From: Methyloprofundus sp.
Lineage (GTDB): Bacteria; Pseudomonadota; Gammaproteobacteria; Methylococcales; Methylomonadaceae
DNA length: 64,000 bases
NCBI GenBank assembly: GCA_016592635.1
Contig: AP023240.1
Span: 310,001-374,000 of the forward strand
Reading direction: 5' to 3'
The notes beneath the pieces are model-generated. The model searched no databases. It was given only the letters and a program-made list of their open reading frames with translations, and was not told the DNA's origin. A program made the position numbers and the translations under genes. Below, in pieces: positions 47,570 through 57,196 of this stretch; position 1 is the first letter of the stretch; every line of letters begins with the position of its first letter.

Positions 47570-49864
47570 TTATCTTTTTAACGCTTTGGTCAAGGCGTCG
47601 GCCATAGACCCTGCTGGCGGCACTACAGCCTGCGGTACTTTACGAGCATATTTCTTAGGCTGATGTTCGGCTGTTTTAGTATGCGGGGCACTCTTTTCCA
47701 CCCGCACATCCTTTTTCATCGATAAGGCAATACGCTTACGTGCTACATCCACTTCAATCACTTTAACTTTGACCATTTCGCCCGTTTTTACCACATCACG
47801 CGGGTCTTTGACAAAAACATCGGCCAAATGGGAAATATGTACCAAACCATCTTGATGCACGCCAATATCAACAAAGGCACCAAAATTGGCAACATTGGTG
47901 ACTACGCCTTCTAATAGCATGCCTGCTTGTAAGTCGGTGATTTTTTCTATGCCTTCTTTAAAAGTCGCGCTTTTGAATTCAGGGCGCGGATCTCGACCAG
48001 GCTTTTCTAGTTCTTGTAAAATATCGGTCACTGTCGGTAAACCAAAGTTGTCGTTGGTATAATCAGCCGCATTTAAACTCTGCAAAAAGGCACTTTTACC
48101 AACTAGTTCATCTACCGATTTACCTGTTTTGCTAACGATGTCTTTAATGACAGGGTAAGCTTCTGGGTGTACTGAAGAGGAGTCTAACGGATTGTCACCC
48201 TGCATAATACGTAAAAAACCAGCGGCTTGCTCATACGCTTTCGGGCCTAAACGTGGCACTTTCTTTAATTGTTTGCGGTTGACAAAAGCACCTTCCGCAT
48301 CACGAAAGGCGACAATATTATGGCTAATGGTGCTGGATAAACCTGAAACTTGTTTCAGTAATTCCGCCGAAGCCATATTGACATCAACGCCCACAGCATT
48401 CACACAATCTTCAATCACTGCATCTAGCCCACGTACCAATTGCACTTGATTAACATCATGTTGATACTGGCCAACACCGATTGCTTTTGGTTCTATTTTA
48501 ACCAATTCCGCCAAAGGGTCTTGTAAACGGCGGGCAATAGAAACTGCTCCGCGTAGTGAAACATCAATATCAGGAAATTCACGTGAAGCTAATTCAGAAG
48601 CAGAATAAACCGAAGCACCTGCTTCAGAGACTATAATTTTATTAAATTTTAAATCTTTATGCCGCTTCATTAAGTCGGTCATCATTTGGTCGGTTTCACG
48701 CGAACCTGTGCCATTACCAATGCTCACTAAAGTTACATCGTATTGTTGAATAAGCTTGGCAATACTCGCAATGGAGGCATCCCATTGATTTCTAGGGGCA
48801 TGTGGATAAATGGTATCAGTGGCTAATAATTTACCAGTCGGGTCGACCACCGCCACTTTTACGCCAGTACGAATACCTGGATCTAAGCCTAAGGTTACTT
48901 TGGCTCCTGCTGGTGCAGCCAGCAATAAATCCTTCAGGTTATTAGCAAAAACCTTAATCGCTTCCGTTTCGGCAGTTTCACGTAACTGCTGTTTTAAATC
49001 CAAATCAATACGCGTAAACAGTTTTACTTTCCAAGCAAAGCGCGCACATTCAGCTAGCCAAGCATCAGCAGGTTTGCTGGTATCGGTGACTTGTATATGT
49101 CGAGCAACAACCTGAGTACAGAGGTGATGCTCCTCTTTTTCAACAGCACCAGGCAACAAATTCACTGTTAATAAATTCTCATTACGCCCCCGAAATAAAG
49201 CCAATGCACGATGCGAAGGGATTTTATTGATCGCTTCCTGATAGTCAAAATAATCCTTAAACTTGGCAGCTTCGATCTCTTTACCTTTAGCAACCACAGC
49301 ATGCATAATGCCTTTCTGCCAAATACGTTCGCGTAAAGTACTGACTAATTCAGCATCCTCGGCAATACGTTCCATAATAATTTGCCGCGCACCATCCAGT
49401 GCGGCAGTGACATCATTAATGGCTTTATCGGCATTAATATAAGCAGCCGCTTCTTGCTCAGGCGTACAATTTCTATTATCAAAAATGGTATCTGCTAAAG
49501 GCTCCAAACCTGCTTCACGTGCAATCTGCGCTTTAGTACGCCGTTTGGGTTTATAGGGTAAATATAAATCTTCCAAACGTGTCTTGGTCTCCGCCTCTTT
49601 AATAGCAAGTTCCAATGCTGGGGTAAGCTTATCTTGTGCAGCAATACTTTCTAAAATAGTGACACGGCGCGTATTTAATTCACGCAAGTAAACTAAACGC
49701 TCCTCTAGCAGCCGCAACTGAATATCATCAAGCCCGCCTGTGACTTCTTTACGATAACGAGCAATAAAAGGCACGGTCGCCCCTTCGTCTAAGAGGGTAA
49801 CAGCGGCATTAACTTGGCTTTCAGGGACAGCTAATAGCTCGGCAATTTTTTGGATAACGTCCAT
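47570..49864 (-). CDS. tex: Transcription accessory protein Tex
   Basis: A 764-residue RNA-binding protein with the full Tex layout: N-terminal helical region ([24 protein letters not shown]), YqgF/RNase-H-like domain ([18 protein letters not shown]), helix-hairpin-helix segments ([27 protein letters not shown]), and a C-terminal S1 domain ([33 protein letters not shown]). A Lys-rich tail follows. Tex is a conserved nucleic-acid-binding factor affecting transcription. Confidence 0.95.
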   Translation of the reverse strand: MDVIQKIAELLAVPESQVNAAVTLLDEGATVPFIARYRKEVTGGLDDIQLRLLEERLVYLRELNTRRVTILESIAAQDKLTPALELAIKEAETKTRLEDLYLPYKPKRRTKAQIAREAGLEPLADTIFDNRNCTPEQEAAAYINADKAINDVTAALDGARQIIMERIAEDAELVSTLRERIWQKGIMHAVVAKGKEIEAAKFKDYFDYQEAINKIPSHRALALFRGRNENLLTVNLLPGAVEKEEHHLCTQVVARHIQVTDTSKPADAWLAECARFAWKVKLFTRIDLDLKQQLRETAETEAIKVFANNLKDLLLAAPAGAKVTLGLDPGIRTGVKVAVVDPTGKLLATDTIYPHAPRNQWDASIASIAKLIQQYDVTLVSIGNGTGSRETDQMMTDLMKRHKDLKFNKIIVSEAGASVYSASELASREFPDIDVSLRGAVSIARRLQDPLAELVKIEPKAIGVGQYQHDVNQVQLVRGLDAVIEDCVNAVGVDVNMASAELLKQVSGLSSTISHNIVAFRDAEGAFVNRKQLKKVPRLGPKAYEQAAGFLRIMQGDNPLDSSSVHPEAYPVIKDIVSKTGKSVDELVGKSAFLQSLNAADYTNDNFGLPTVTDILQELEKPGRDPRPEFKSATFKEGIEKITDLQAGMLLEGVVTNVANFGAFVDIGVHQDGLVHISHLADVFVKDPRDVVKTGEMVKVKVIEVDVARKRIALSMKKDVRVEKSAPHTKTAEHQPKKYARKVPQAVVPPAGSMADALTKALKR

Positions 49865-50137
49865 TTATATAGTGAGGGTAGGTAGTGGATTAATGGAGGT
49901 GCATTGTATCAATATGTGGGGTGACAGGGTAGTGGGGGAGGGATTGTTGGTGAATTTAGCAACAATTCCTCAACTATACTGTTGCACAACATATGTCTAT
50001 ATTTGAAGCAAAATCTTACAGCCGCTTTTTATACGAATTCAGGATTTATTGAAAATAGTAGAAAATTAACTATTTTATGAGAAGTGGGGGCCATGTTTGG
50101 ACAATTAGGAATTATTGCTTTCTATGTTAAGCATAGT

Positions 50138-52028
50138 TAGTGCTTGAACGATAATTAATAATATCATTTAAATTCAGTACCTTATGATATAATATCATCA
50201 TTGAAGATTCAAAAAAAGCCATTTTAGCCTTAACCACCAAAAACAGGTAACTAATTGTTATAAAACAAACAATAATCCTGATAAATGTGATCGGCAATTG
50301 CCGAGCCTTCAATGACACACTTATTTCATCAAATCTTCGCCACCAAAAATCTCATGAGAAACGTCATTTCTTCACAGTTGGAATTCGGGCAAATTGATAT
50401 TGCTCATATCAATATTGACGTGACATCACGTGATGATATTCCACTCATTTTGCTTGGATTGCAGCATATCTATACGACGGCCTCTCTAAAAAAAGCCGTT
50501 TTCAAAATATTGCAGGAGATCATTCCTCACAAAGGCAAAAAAGAGAGCGATGAAACGGAGGCGGTATCTGCTAATAAAGGTCGTCCCGGCATGGAGCAAT
50601 GGAGCATTCTAGTTTTGGGTACCCTGCGTTTGGCTCTCAATACCGACTATGATCGCATACAGGAACTGGCCAACCAACATAGAACCCTCAGGATGATGCT
50701 GGGGTTGGGTGATTTTGACGATAAAAGCTATCGACTGCAAACTCTGAAAGATAATTTGAAATTATTTACCCCCGACATCATGGAGCGCATTAATCTGGAA
50801 GTCATTCGAGCCGGGCATCAATTGCTTGGTTTAAACGAAAGTACTTCGATTCAAGGGCGCTGTGATTCATTTGTCCTCAAAACGGATGTCCACTTCCCGA
50901 CAGACATCAATTTGCTGCATGATGCAATCAGGGTATTGGTGCGCCAGTGCCTTTATTGGAGCAAGGATTATTATCTGCCGGATTGGCGGCAGCATAAACA
51001 TAACTTGGCCCGGTTCAAGAAACAGTATCGAAAAATACAAAGACTGCGCCACTCCACCTCTCGGGACGAAACTAAAAAACAGCTCAAAGCGGATGAGATT
51101 ATTAAAGCACACCGGCTTTATATTGACTTGGCGCAGGTATTCCTGGATCGGGCCATTGTCAGTTATGACTTATTAAAAGGAACCCATGCAGTTTCCGAGA
51201 TTTTGCTTGAGGACATGAAAACGTTCCGTTTGCACGGGGAGCGTCAAATCAACCAAATCAGACGACGCGTCATTGAGGGAGAAAAAATCCCTCATGATGA
51301 AAAGGTATTTTCATTATTTCAGCCGCATACCGAATGGATCAAAAAAGGCAAGGCAGGTATCCCTGTTGAATTGGGTGTACGCGTTTGCATCCTGGAAGAC
51401 GATCATGGCTTCATCCTTCATCATAAGGTCATGCAAAAAGAAACCGATGACAAAATAGCCGTCGAGATGGTCAAGGCAACACAAGAAAAATTTCCCAAAC
51501 TGAATGCATGCAGTTTTGATAAAGGGTTTCACAGCAAAGCCAACCAAAGTGGCCTGAAGGAAATATTGGATCAGGTTACTTTGCCGAAAAAAGGCAAGCT
51601 ATCCGTTGCAGATAAAGAACATGAATATGCCGAAGAATTCAAGCAGGCCAAAAAGAAACATTCTGCGGTCGAATCGGCCATTAATGCATTGCAGGTTCAT
51701 GGATTGAGCAAATGTCGTGACCATGGTATCGAGGCATTTGAACGCTATGCGGCACTCGCCATTTTAGCTGGAAACATTCAGCAAGTGGGAGCAATCAAAC
51801 GCACCATTGAAAGGAAGCGACTGATGAAACAAAACAGGAAAGCGGCTTAAATTTTCAAAAATTGTTATTACCGAGGGATAGGTACGCCCAAAAAATGGAA
51901 AAGCCTTCATTTTTATAAAAATAGTTCGCTCATATAAATTATTATTAATTTTCAAATCATGATTCGAAAATTTTCTGCTGAATTCGAAGTGAATTTTGAT
52001 GAAAAAGGGCTTTTTCGTTCAGACACTA
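50138..52028 (+). mobile_element. ISNCY-type insertion sequence, copy 2
   Basis: Same 1891-bp unit and orientation as 14712-16602. Left end TAGTGCTTGAACGA, right end read inward TAGTGTCTGAACGA. The flanks share GTTAAG (50126-50131 and 52029-52034) set back from the left end, which might be part of a long imperfect target duplication, but this is not convincing. Confidence 0.9.
50312..51850 (+). CDS. ISNCY-family transposase, copy 2
   Basis: A 512-residue transposase identical to the first copy apart from a handful of residues (DDIPLIL for DDISLIL, LALNTDYD for LALNADYD, RLMKQNRKAA at the end). All DDE regions are intact. The few differences, both silent and not, show the copies have been separate for a short time. 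Confidence 0.88.
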   Translation: MTHLFHQIFATKNLMRNVISSQLEFGQIDIAHINIDVTSRDDIPLILLGLQHIYTTASLKKAVFKILQEIIPHKGKKESDETEAVSANKGRPGMEQWSILVLGTLRLALNTDYDRIQELANQHRTLRMMLGLGDFDDKSYRLQTLKDNLKLFTPDIMERINLEVIRAGHQLLGLNESTSIQGRCDSFVLKTDVHFPTDINLLHDAIRVLVRQCLYWSKDYYLPDWRQHKHNLARFKKQYRKIQRLRHSTSRDETKKQLKADEIIKAHRLYIDLAQVFLDRAIVSYDLLKGTHAVSEILLEDMKTFRLHGERQINQIRRRVIEGEKIPHDEKVFSLFQPHTEWIKKGKAGIPVELGVRVCILEDDHGFILHHKVMQKETDDKIAVEMVKATQEKFPKLNACSFDKGFHSKANQSGLKEILDQVTLPKKGKLSVADKEHEYAEEFKQAKKKHSAVESAINALQVHGLSKCRDHGIEAFERYAALAILAGNIQQVGAIKRTIERKRLMKQNRKAA

Positions 52029-52250
52029 GTTAAGATGCTAGGCGTGGAAAAGAAAGGTCATATTTTTCATTTTATACAGCTTAATATCACAATAGGTGGA
52101 ATTTTTTGCATTGTATAAGGGCAATATATGGAAAGTTTTTTATGTGTCAACAGTGTTATGTTTCAATATCATATAGTTTGCCGTCTATACTAATTAAGTT
52201 TTTATCGTATTGCTTATTAAGGTAAGCGCTCAATAGAGCACGTACTTGCC

Positions 52251-53882
52251 CTATTCAGAAATGCTAGGTTTTTTAATGTTCCAAGGCAGCAAGGCCTCCA
52301 CTTTATCAACCGTATCAGCATGGGGTAAAGCGGTGAGTACCTGCTTAAGATATTCATAAGGCTCCAATCCGTTTGCTTTGGCCGTTTCTATCAGGCTGTA
52401 ATGTACGGCACTGGCATGAGCCCCCGCAGGTGTATCAGAAAATAACCAGGCTTTGCGCCCTATTACAAAGGGTCGAATCGCATTTTCCGCCAGAATATTG
52501 CTTATGTTGAGCTCCCCATTGCTGCAATACACATTAAGCTTATCCCACTGGTTGCTAAGATAAGTCATTGCCTTGCCTGTCAGGCTGTCTTTAGGCACTT
52601 TATGCCGGTTATCTTCCAGATAGGCTTTAAGCTGATTTAGTACCGGGATGCTTTTCTGTTGACGCTGCAGATACTTTTCATTCACTGAAAGTGTTTTGAT
52701 TCCTCGTTCAATCACGTACAGTTTATTAATCAGGCTCAGTACTTTGCCTGCTTTTGAGGGCTTGTTGTTTTTGCCCTTCTTGGCTTTGGGTTGTGCATTA
52801 TGCGCTTCTTTAAAATAACGACGCGCATGATCCCAGCATCCCAATTGAGTCATGCCATTTTTTAGGCATGCGGCATTGTATCCTGCATAGCCGTCGGTTT
52901 GCAGGTAGCCGCCATAGCCATCCAGCAGGCGCAGAGGCACCTCACCACTCCGAGATGGATCGTATTCAAACAGGATGCTTTTTTCGCCCGGCGGCCCGCC
53001 CAGCGTGACCCACATATATTTATCCGAGCTTGCCGATCGCCCCGGTTCCTTTAAGACCTGAACTCGGGTTTCATCGGCCTGTATGACGGTTCCCAGCTGT
53101 TGATGCTCTCGCATCAGGTTGATCAGAGGCTGAAGCTGTTTGGCGAGAGCAATGACCCAGTTGGCCAATGTTGCTCTGGAAAGTTCACCGCCATAACGCG
53201 ATAAAATCCCTTCCTGACGATACAAGGGCAAGCCATCTGCATATTTGGCAATAATGATGAAGCACATCAAGCTGATACTTCCCATTGCTCCGACAATAGG
53301 ATGCCCCGGCATTTTCGCTGCTGTAAGCCGACGCTGTTTTTCACCGTCAATCCGGTCGACAAAAACAGCTTTTTCCTGCATGTATTCAAGCACCCGTACT
53401 TTGGCAGGAATAATATCCAGCTCTTCTTTCACCTTGGTGAAGAAAGTATCAATGGCACCTTCTTTTTCTGCCTCCGTCAAACGAATGAAAACTTGCTCGC
53501 GCGGCAATTTATCTGAAAAGGGTTTGCGCCCCGGCTTTTTCTTGGTATCCGTCGAACTTGCCTGATTCTCATCGGCAAGAGCTTCATCCGCTCCCTCTGA
53601 TTCCTCATTACCATCCACTTCATTCTCTGCCTCATCAAATAAAGAAGTTTGGTGAGATTGTTCACTAGAGGGGGCAAAACGTTTTATTTTGGATAAGCGA
53701 AGTGCTTCTTCCAGAATGCGTATGCGCTTTTGCTGTTCGGAAATGACACCGGATTTGATCTCGACAACACGCGTCAATTCATCAATGGTCTGATCTTTTT
53801 CAAACAACAAAGCAATGCCTTCCGGCAGCAAAGAACAGGCTTTATCTTGTTGTTTTTTATTTGAAATATCGGCTGAAGTCAT
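52251..53882 (-). CDS. IS66 transposase TnpC
   Basis: A 543-residue transposase: N-terminal leucine-zipper region (ELTRVVEIKSGVISEQQKRIRILEEALRL), an acidic linker, a zinc-finger-like part, then the DDE core with QADETRVQVLKEPGR, LQTDGYAGYNA…CWDHARRYFKEA and the final Glu in NILAENAIRPFVIGRKAWLFSDTPAG. Full length. The C-terminal block LIETAKANGLEPYEYL is the IS66 hallmark. Confidence 0.95.
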   Translation of the reverse strand: MTSADISNKKQQDKACSLLPEGIALLFEKDQTIDELTRVVEIKSGVISEQQKRIRILEEALRLSKIKRFAPSSEQSHQTSLFDEAENEVDGNEESEGADEALADENQASSTDTKKKPGRKPFSDKLPREQVFIRLTEAEKEGAIDTFFTKVKEELDIIPAKVRVLEYMQEKAVFVDRIDGEKQRRLTAAKMPGHPIVGAMGSISLMCFIIIAKYADGLPLYRQEGILSRYGGELSRATLANWVIALAKQLQPLINLMREHQQLGTVIQADETRVQVLKEPGRSASSDKYMWVTLGGPPGEKSILFEYDPSRSGEVPLRLLDGYGGYLQTDGYAGYNAACLKNGMTQLGCWDHARRYFKEAHNAQPKAKKGKNNKPSKAGKVLSLINKLYVIERGIKTLSVNEKYLQRQQKSIPVLNQLKAYLEDNRHKVPKDSLTGKAMTYLSNQWDKLNVYCSNGELNISNILAENAIRPFVIGRKAWLFSDTPAGAHASAVHYSLIETAKANGLEPYEYLKQVLTALPHADTVDKVEALLPWNIKKPSISE

Positions 53883-53928
53883 GCTGATATTATAGCATTT
53901 TCAGAGGCAATAATGAACGTAAAAACAC

Positions 53929-54297
53929 TTAAAAAACAGACTCATATTGGAGTTTTTTATGGCCTTGCATTGCGCTGATATCAAAGCCGTCAAGTAACCA
54001 ATTCAACTGTTGTCCCGTTAAAGTGAGCGTCTCCTCATCACCTTTGGGCCACTTGAATTTTTCTTCTGCCAATGACTTGTAATACAGTACAAAACCATTA
54101 TCTTCCCAGAACAAACATTTGATCTTGTTCCGCCGTTTATTGGTAAAGGCATACAAATGCCCTTCAAAAGGATTATGCCCTAACTCGCACTCAACAATAG
54201 CCGATAGCCCTCGATGCGACTTGCGAAAATCAACGGGTTGCCGATACAGGTACACCTCCGTTAAAGACAGAGAGGGACGCATGACAACAGCCGTCAT
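53929..54297 (-). CDS. IS66 accessory protein TnpB
   Basis: A 122-residue IS66 Orf2 protein with the hallmark YLYRQPVDFRKSHRGLSAIVE and GHLYAFTNKRRNKIKCLFWEDNGF. It is required with TnpA and TnpC for transposition in the family. Its start overlaps the tnpA stop by 4 bases. Confidence 0.95.
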   Translation of the reverse strand: MTAVVMRPSLSLTEVYLYRQPVDFRKSHRGLSAIVECELGHNPFEGHLYAFTNKRRNKIKCLFWEDNGFVLYYKSLAEEKFKWPKGDEETLTLTGQQLNWLLDGFDISAMQGHKKLQYESVF

Positions 54298-54608
54298 CGC
54301 AATAGCTCTAGCATGGGCCGGATGAAGTGCATATTATCCTGCGTAATGCCTTCCAATCGTGTACCGTCATTAAATTGTAACGACAATCCGGTGACAGGCT
54401 CGGCTGAGGGTTCCTCATCAACCTGAATGCGTGCAAATCCGGAGTGGTCAGTGGATTTTACTGTTGATTTGCATTTCCGATAGCTGAACTTTTGCGGGCA
54501 TAAATCGTGTTGCCGACAATAAGCCGCCTGGGATTGCCCTGATGCTTGCCAGTGCTCTATGTGAGTAGACCAGAACGTTTCAGCCCGTACTTTTTCTAAT
54601 GCCGCCAT
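54294..54608 (-). CDS. IS66 accessory protein TnpA
   Basis: A 104-residue protein with a helix-turn-helix-like N-terminus (FWSTHIEHWQASGQSQAAYCRQHDLCPQKFSYRK) seen in IS66 TnpA proteins and a short C-terminal strand region (LSLQFNDGTRLEGI). First gene of the element. Confidence 0.92.
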   Translation of the reverse strand: MAALEKVRAETFWSTHIEHWQASGQSQAAYCRQHDLCPQKFSYRKCKSTVKSTDHSGFARIQVDEEPSAEPVTGLSLQFNDGTRLEGITQDNMHFIRPMLELLR

Positions 54609-55087
54609 TTAAAATCCCCGTGGTATTTAATGATGGGAATAGTGTTGCATTAATGTGAGCAGCTGGGAATTACGCTGAGAATTGAGCGCTTACTTATTAA
54701 GTGTTTCCAATAGTTCTTTACTGAAGAATTGAGTTAATATCCTTGATAACATAACAATCAGCGTTCCTTCGTCATTGCCTTCAGGATCATTAAAAGAAAT
54801 AGAATTATCATCGACAAATCTACATAATGTACAAAGACAGACCAGAATTTCTTCATCTTTGCTAAGATGCCCGTGGTCGTCAGAAAGATAAGGGAAAATC
54901 TCACCCGTATATCTTTCTGAGTTTTCGCCGTTGTTTATCCTATGAGCAATTACTATTGCATCTCTGAATATTGGATAGTGCGCACTTTCATATAAATATT
55001 CTTCTACTTTTTTATTCATCATCAGCCCTATTTTATCTGGTACAACATAAATCGGGTAAGGGCTAGTTTCTCTCCAGCCCTCCCCAC

Positions 55088-55120
55088 ACCACCCTGCATG
55101 CGGCTCCGCACAGGGCGGTT
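55088..55120 (-). ncRNA. Group II intron domain V
   Basis: The 33-base hairpin AACCGCCCTGTGCGG / AGCCGCATGCAGGGTGGT pairs along its length with a short tetraloop-like turn and a two-base bulge position, the catalytic domain V form. It lies between the end of the maturase gene and the intron 3' end. Confidence 0.8.
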
Positions 55121-55658
55121 CATCGCCATTATGAGTAATGGAACTTCACCCATTGCTCTTCAATCGAGACTAAACCTTGCGATTTGAGCCATTTGTTATT
55201 TAAAGCAAGTTGTACCGCCTTGGTTTTTGCTAGGCGGTAATATCCCTTTGAACTCATCCCTAGCCTAATCGCTGTTGGTTCGGAAACGCCTAGTCGCATC
55301 AGGTTGCGAATACGTGTGCGTATCCTGCGCCATTGTTTTAAATAGCACATCCTGATACGTCGCCGTATCCATTGATCCAGTAGCGGAATCGGTCGGTAAT
55401 ATTCGCTCAACCCAAAGTAGTTTCCCCAGCCTTGAATAGTCTGCCTGAGTTTTTCATACCGATAAATCCAGCTCACTCCCCATGAACGCCCCGTTAATTC
55501 ACGAATGCGATGCTTGAAGTTAGCTAAACTTTTCGGACTCCAGACAATCTTCTTGCCTTTAAAGGCAAAGCCCAAGAAACACAGCTGTTTACGACTGACC
55601 ACTTGGCTTTTCTCTGTGTTGATAGCGGTGTTTTTCAAGACAGTTGTCGCCTAAATTT

Positions 55659-56723
55659 TTAAGCAGCCTCTTTATTTTGCTCTGGATTTAGCTCCACAGC
55701 ACCTTCCGGCTCCCAGTTTCTTATACCTCCAGACCATCGTTCTGGATGCTCATTTCTTTTTTGTTGATACAGCACTTCTCGCTTCTTCAATATCTCAGCA
55801 TCAAGCCCTTCATGTCTTTGGTTGGGTGTAACAAATTTGATTCGACTATGGCGATGCTCATTGTTGTACCAATACACAAAACCTTGTACCCATTGTCTTG
55901 CGCCCTCTAAAGAATCAAACCCTTCAGATGGCCACCGCGGGCAATATTTTACCGTTCTAAATAATGATTCGGAATACGGGTTGTCATTACTGACCCGTGG
56001 TCGACTACGGGAACTAATGACACCCAAATCATGCATTTTTGCTTGCATGGTAAGGCTCTTCATTGGTGCACCATTATCCGAGTGTAAAACCAGATCCTGT
56101 TTTCTGCATTTTTCTGACCAAATGCTACGCTCCAGCAACTCTGCCGCCTGTTCTCCCGTTTCATTGGCATGCACTTCCCAGCCAACCACTTTTCGACTGT
56201 ATATGTCTTCTATCATATAGAGGTAATAATGCTGACCTATGACGGTGGTGGGTAAATAACTAATATCCCAGCTCCATACTTCATTAGCTTTCTTGGCCGT
56301 GTAACTTGTCGGTTTATTATGGCCATTTCTGACCTTTGCCTTTCCTCTGTGATGCAACATGCCTTCTTCCTTTAATACACGGTAAAAGCTTGATTCGGAA
56401 GCAATGTATTCTCCTCTGTCGGCCAATATCGGTACGATTTGACTGGGCGGCAATGAAGAAAACTCTTCCAAGTTACAGGTTTCAATGATCAATTGCCTTT
56501 CCTCTGCGGTTAGCTTGTTGGTGGGCTCCGGGCGCTTCGCCATCGGGCGTTTATCTGCCGATATTTCACCTTCGGATTGCCATCGCTGCAACGTCCGCAC
56601 TGATAGCCCTATGATCTCGCAAGCCTTATGTTTTCTTGCGCCTGCCAAAATGGCTTCATTAATCAATTCTTCATAGTGCTGCCTATCAGCGAGTAAGGTC
56701 AATTGTCCTCGTCTTCTCCCCAA
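55659..56723 (-). CDS. IS3-family OrfB, copy 2
   Basis: A 354-residue integrase-domain transposase identical in sequence to the product at 36284-37348, with the DDE residues in VWSWDISY, LHSDNGAP and YSESLFRT. It overlaps OrfA in the -1 frame. Confidence 0.95.
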   Translation of the reverse strand: MGRRRGQLTLLADRQHYEELINEAILAGARKHKACEIIGLSVRTLQRWQSEGEISADKRPMAKRPEPTNKLTAEERQLIIETCNLEEFSSLPPSQIVPILADRGEYIASESSFYRVLKEEGMLHHRGKAKVRNGHNKPTSYTAKKANEVWSWDISYLPTTVIGQHYYLYMIEDIYSRKVVGWEVHANETGEQAAELLERSIWSEKCRKQDLVLHSDNGAPMKSLTMQAKMHDLGVISSRSRPRVSNDNPYSESLFRTVKYCPRWPSEGFDSLEGARQWVQGFVYWYNNEHRHSRIKFVTPNQRHEGLDAEILKKREVLYQQKRNEHPERWSGGIRNWEPEGAVELNPEQNKEAA

Positions 56724-57196
56724 TAGGCATTGAACTTTTTTCTAAGCACCAGTAAGGCTGCCGTTTCTGCCAAGGCTTTTTCTTTTCTGTTGAGCTCTTT
56801 TTCTAACTCTTTTATCCGTTTTTTATCGGATTTAGTGGCTGCCTGCAGGGCCTTCTTGTTACCTGCCTGGCGTACATTACCTGCTATGCACGCTTGCTTC
56901 CAAGTATTTATCTGCTCTGGATACAAACCTTTGCTTCGACAATATTCGCTTACTTCAATTTCAGATAAGGTCGCTATTTCTAAAACGACTGCAAATTTTT
57001 CTTCCGCTGACCATTGTTCAGAGGGGATTTCTTTTGACACGGACAACCCTGATATTTTAAATTCTTCTTTCCATTTATAAAGCGTAGAAGGATTCATGCT
57101 TTCTTGTTTGGCAAACTGCCTGAGAGATAGTTCGCTTTGATTCAGCTTTTTAATAATCGCTTCCTTAAACTGCTTTGAATAATGCTGAGTTCCCAT
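56699..57196 (-). CDS. IS3-family OrfA, copy 2
   Basis: A 165-residue helix-turn-helix/coiled-coil protein differing from copy 1 at one visible residue (KEIPSEQW for KEIPPEQW). It retains the A-AAA-AAG slippery heptamer before the OrfB overlap, so OrfAB can be made by -1 frameshifting. Confidence 0.93.
   Translation of the reverse strand: MGTQHYSKQFKEAIIKKLNQSELSLRQFAKQESMNPSTLYKWKEEFKISGLSVSKEIPSEQWSAEEKFAVVLEIATLSEIEVSEYCRSKGLYPEQINTWKQACIAGNVRQAGNKKALQAATKSDKKRIKELEKELNRKEKALAETAALLVLRKKFNAYWGEDEDN

Larger units (their letters stand above)
52222..54693 (-). mobile_element. IS66-family element
   Basis: A 2472-bp element with inverted repeats beginning GTAAGCGCTCAAT at both ends and a perfect 8-bp target duplication TTATTAAG (52214-52221 and 54694-54701), as is typical for IS66. 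It carries the three standard genes tnpA-tnpB-tnpC on the minus strand. Confidence 0.97.
52156..55022 (-). pseudogene. Unknown acidic protein gene, 3' end displaced by IS66
   Basis: The gene starts at 55022 (MMNKKVEEYLYESAHYPIF…) and now stops inside the IS66 end after 110 codons. Across the element, at 52156-52213, the same frame resumes once one copy of the 8-bp duplication is removed: …ETLNK continues QYDKNLISIDGKLYDIET and a stop. The intact product would be about 128 residues. Composition (acidic, CLCTLCRF) and size resemble small immunity- or antitoxin-type proteins, but the family was not recognised. The group II intron lies just upstream of its start. Confidence 0.8.

Noticed and set aside
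50126..52040. Target-site duplication for ISNCY copy 2
   Set aside because: GTTAAG occurs on both sides but not flush with the ends on the left, and copy 1 has no match; not enough to call a duplication.
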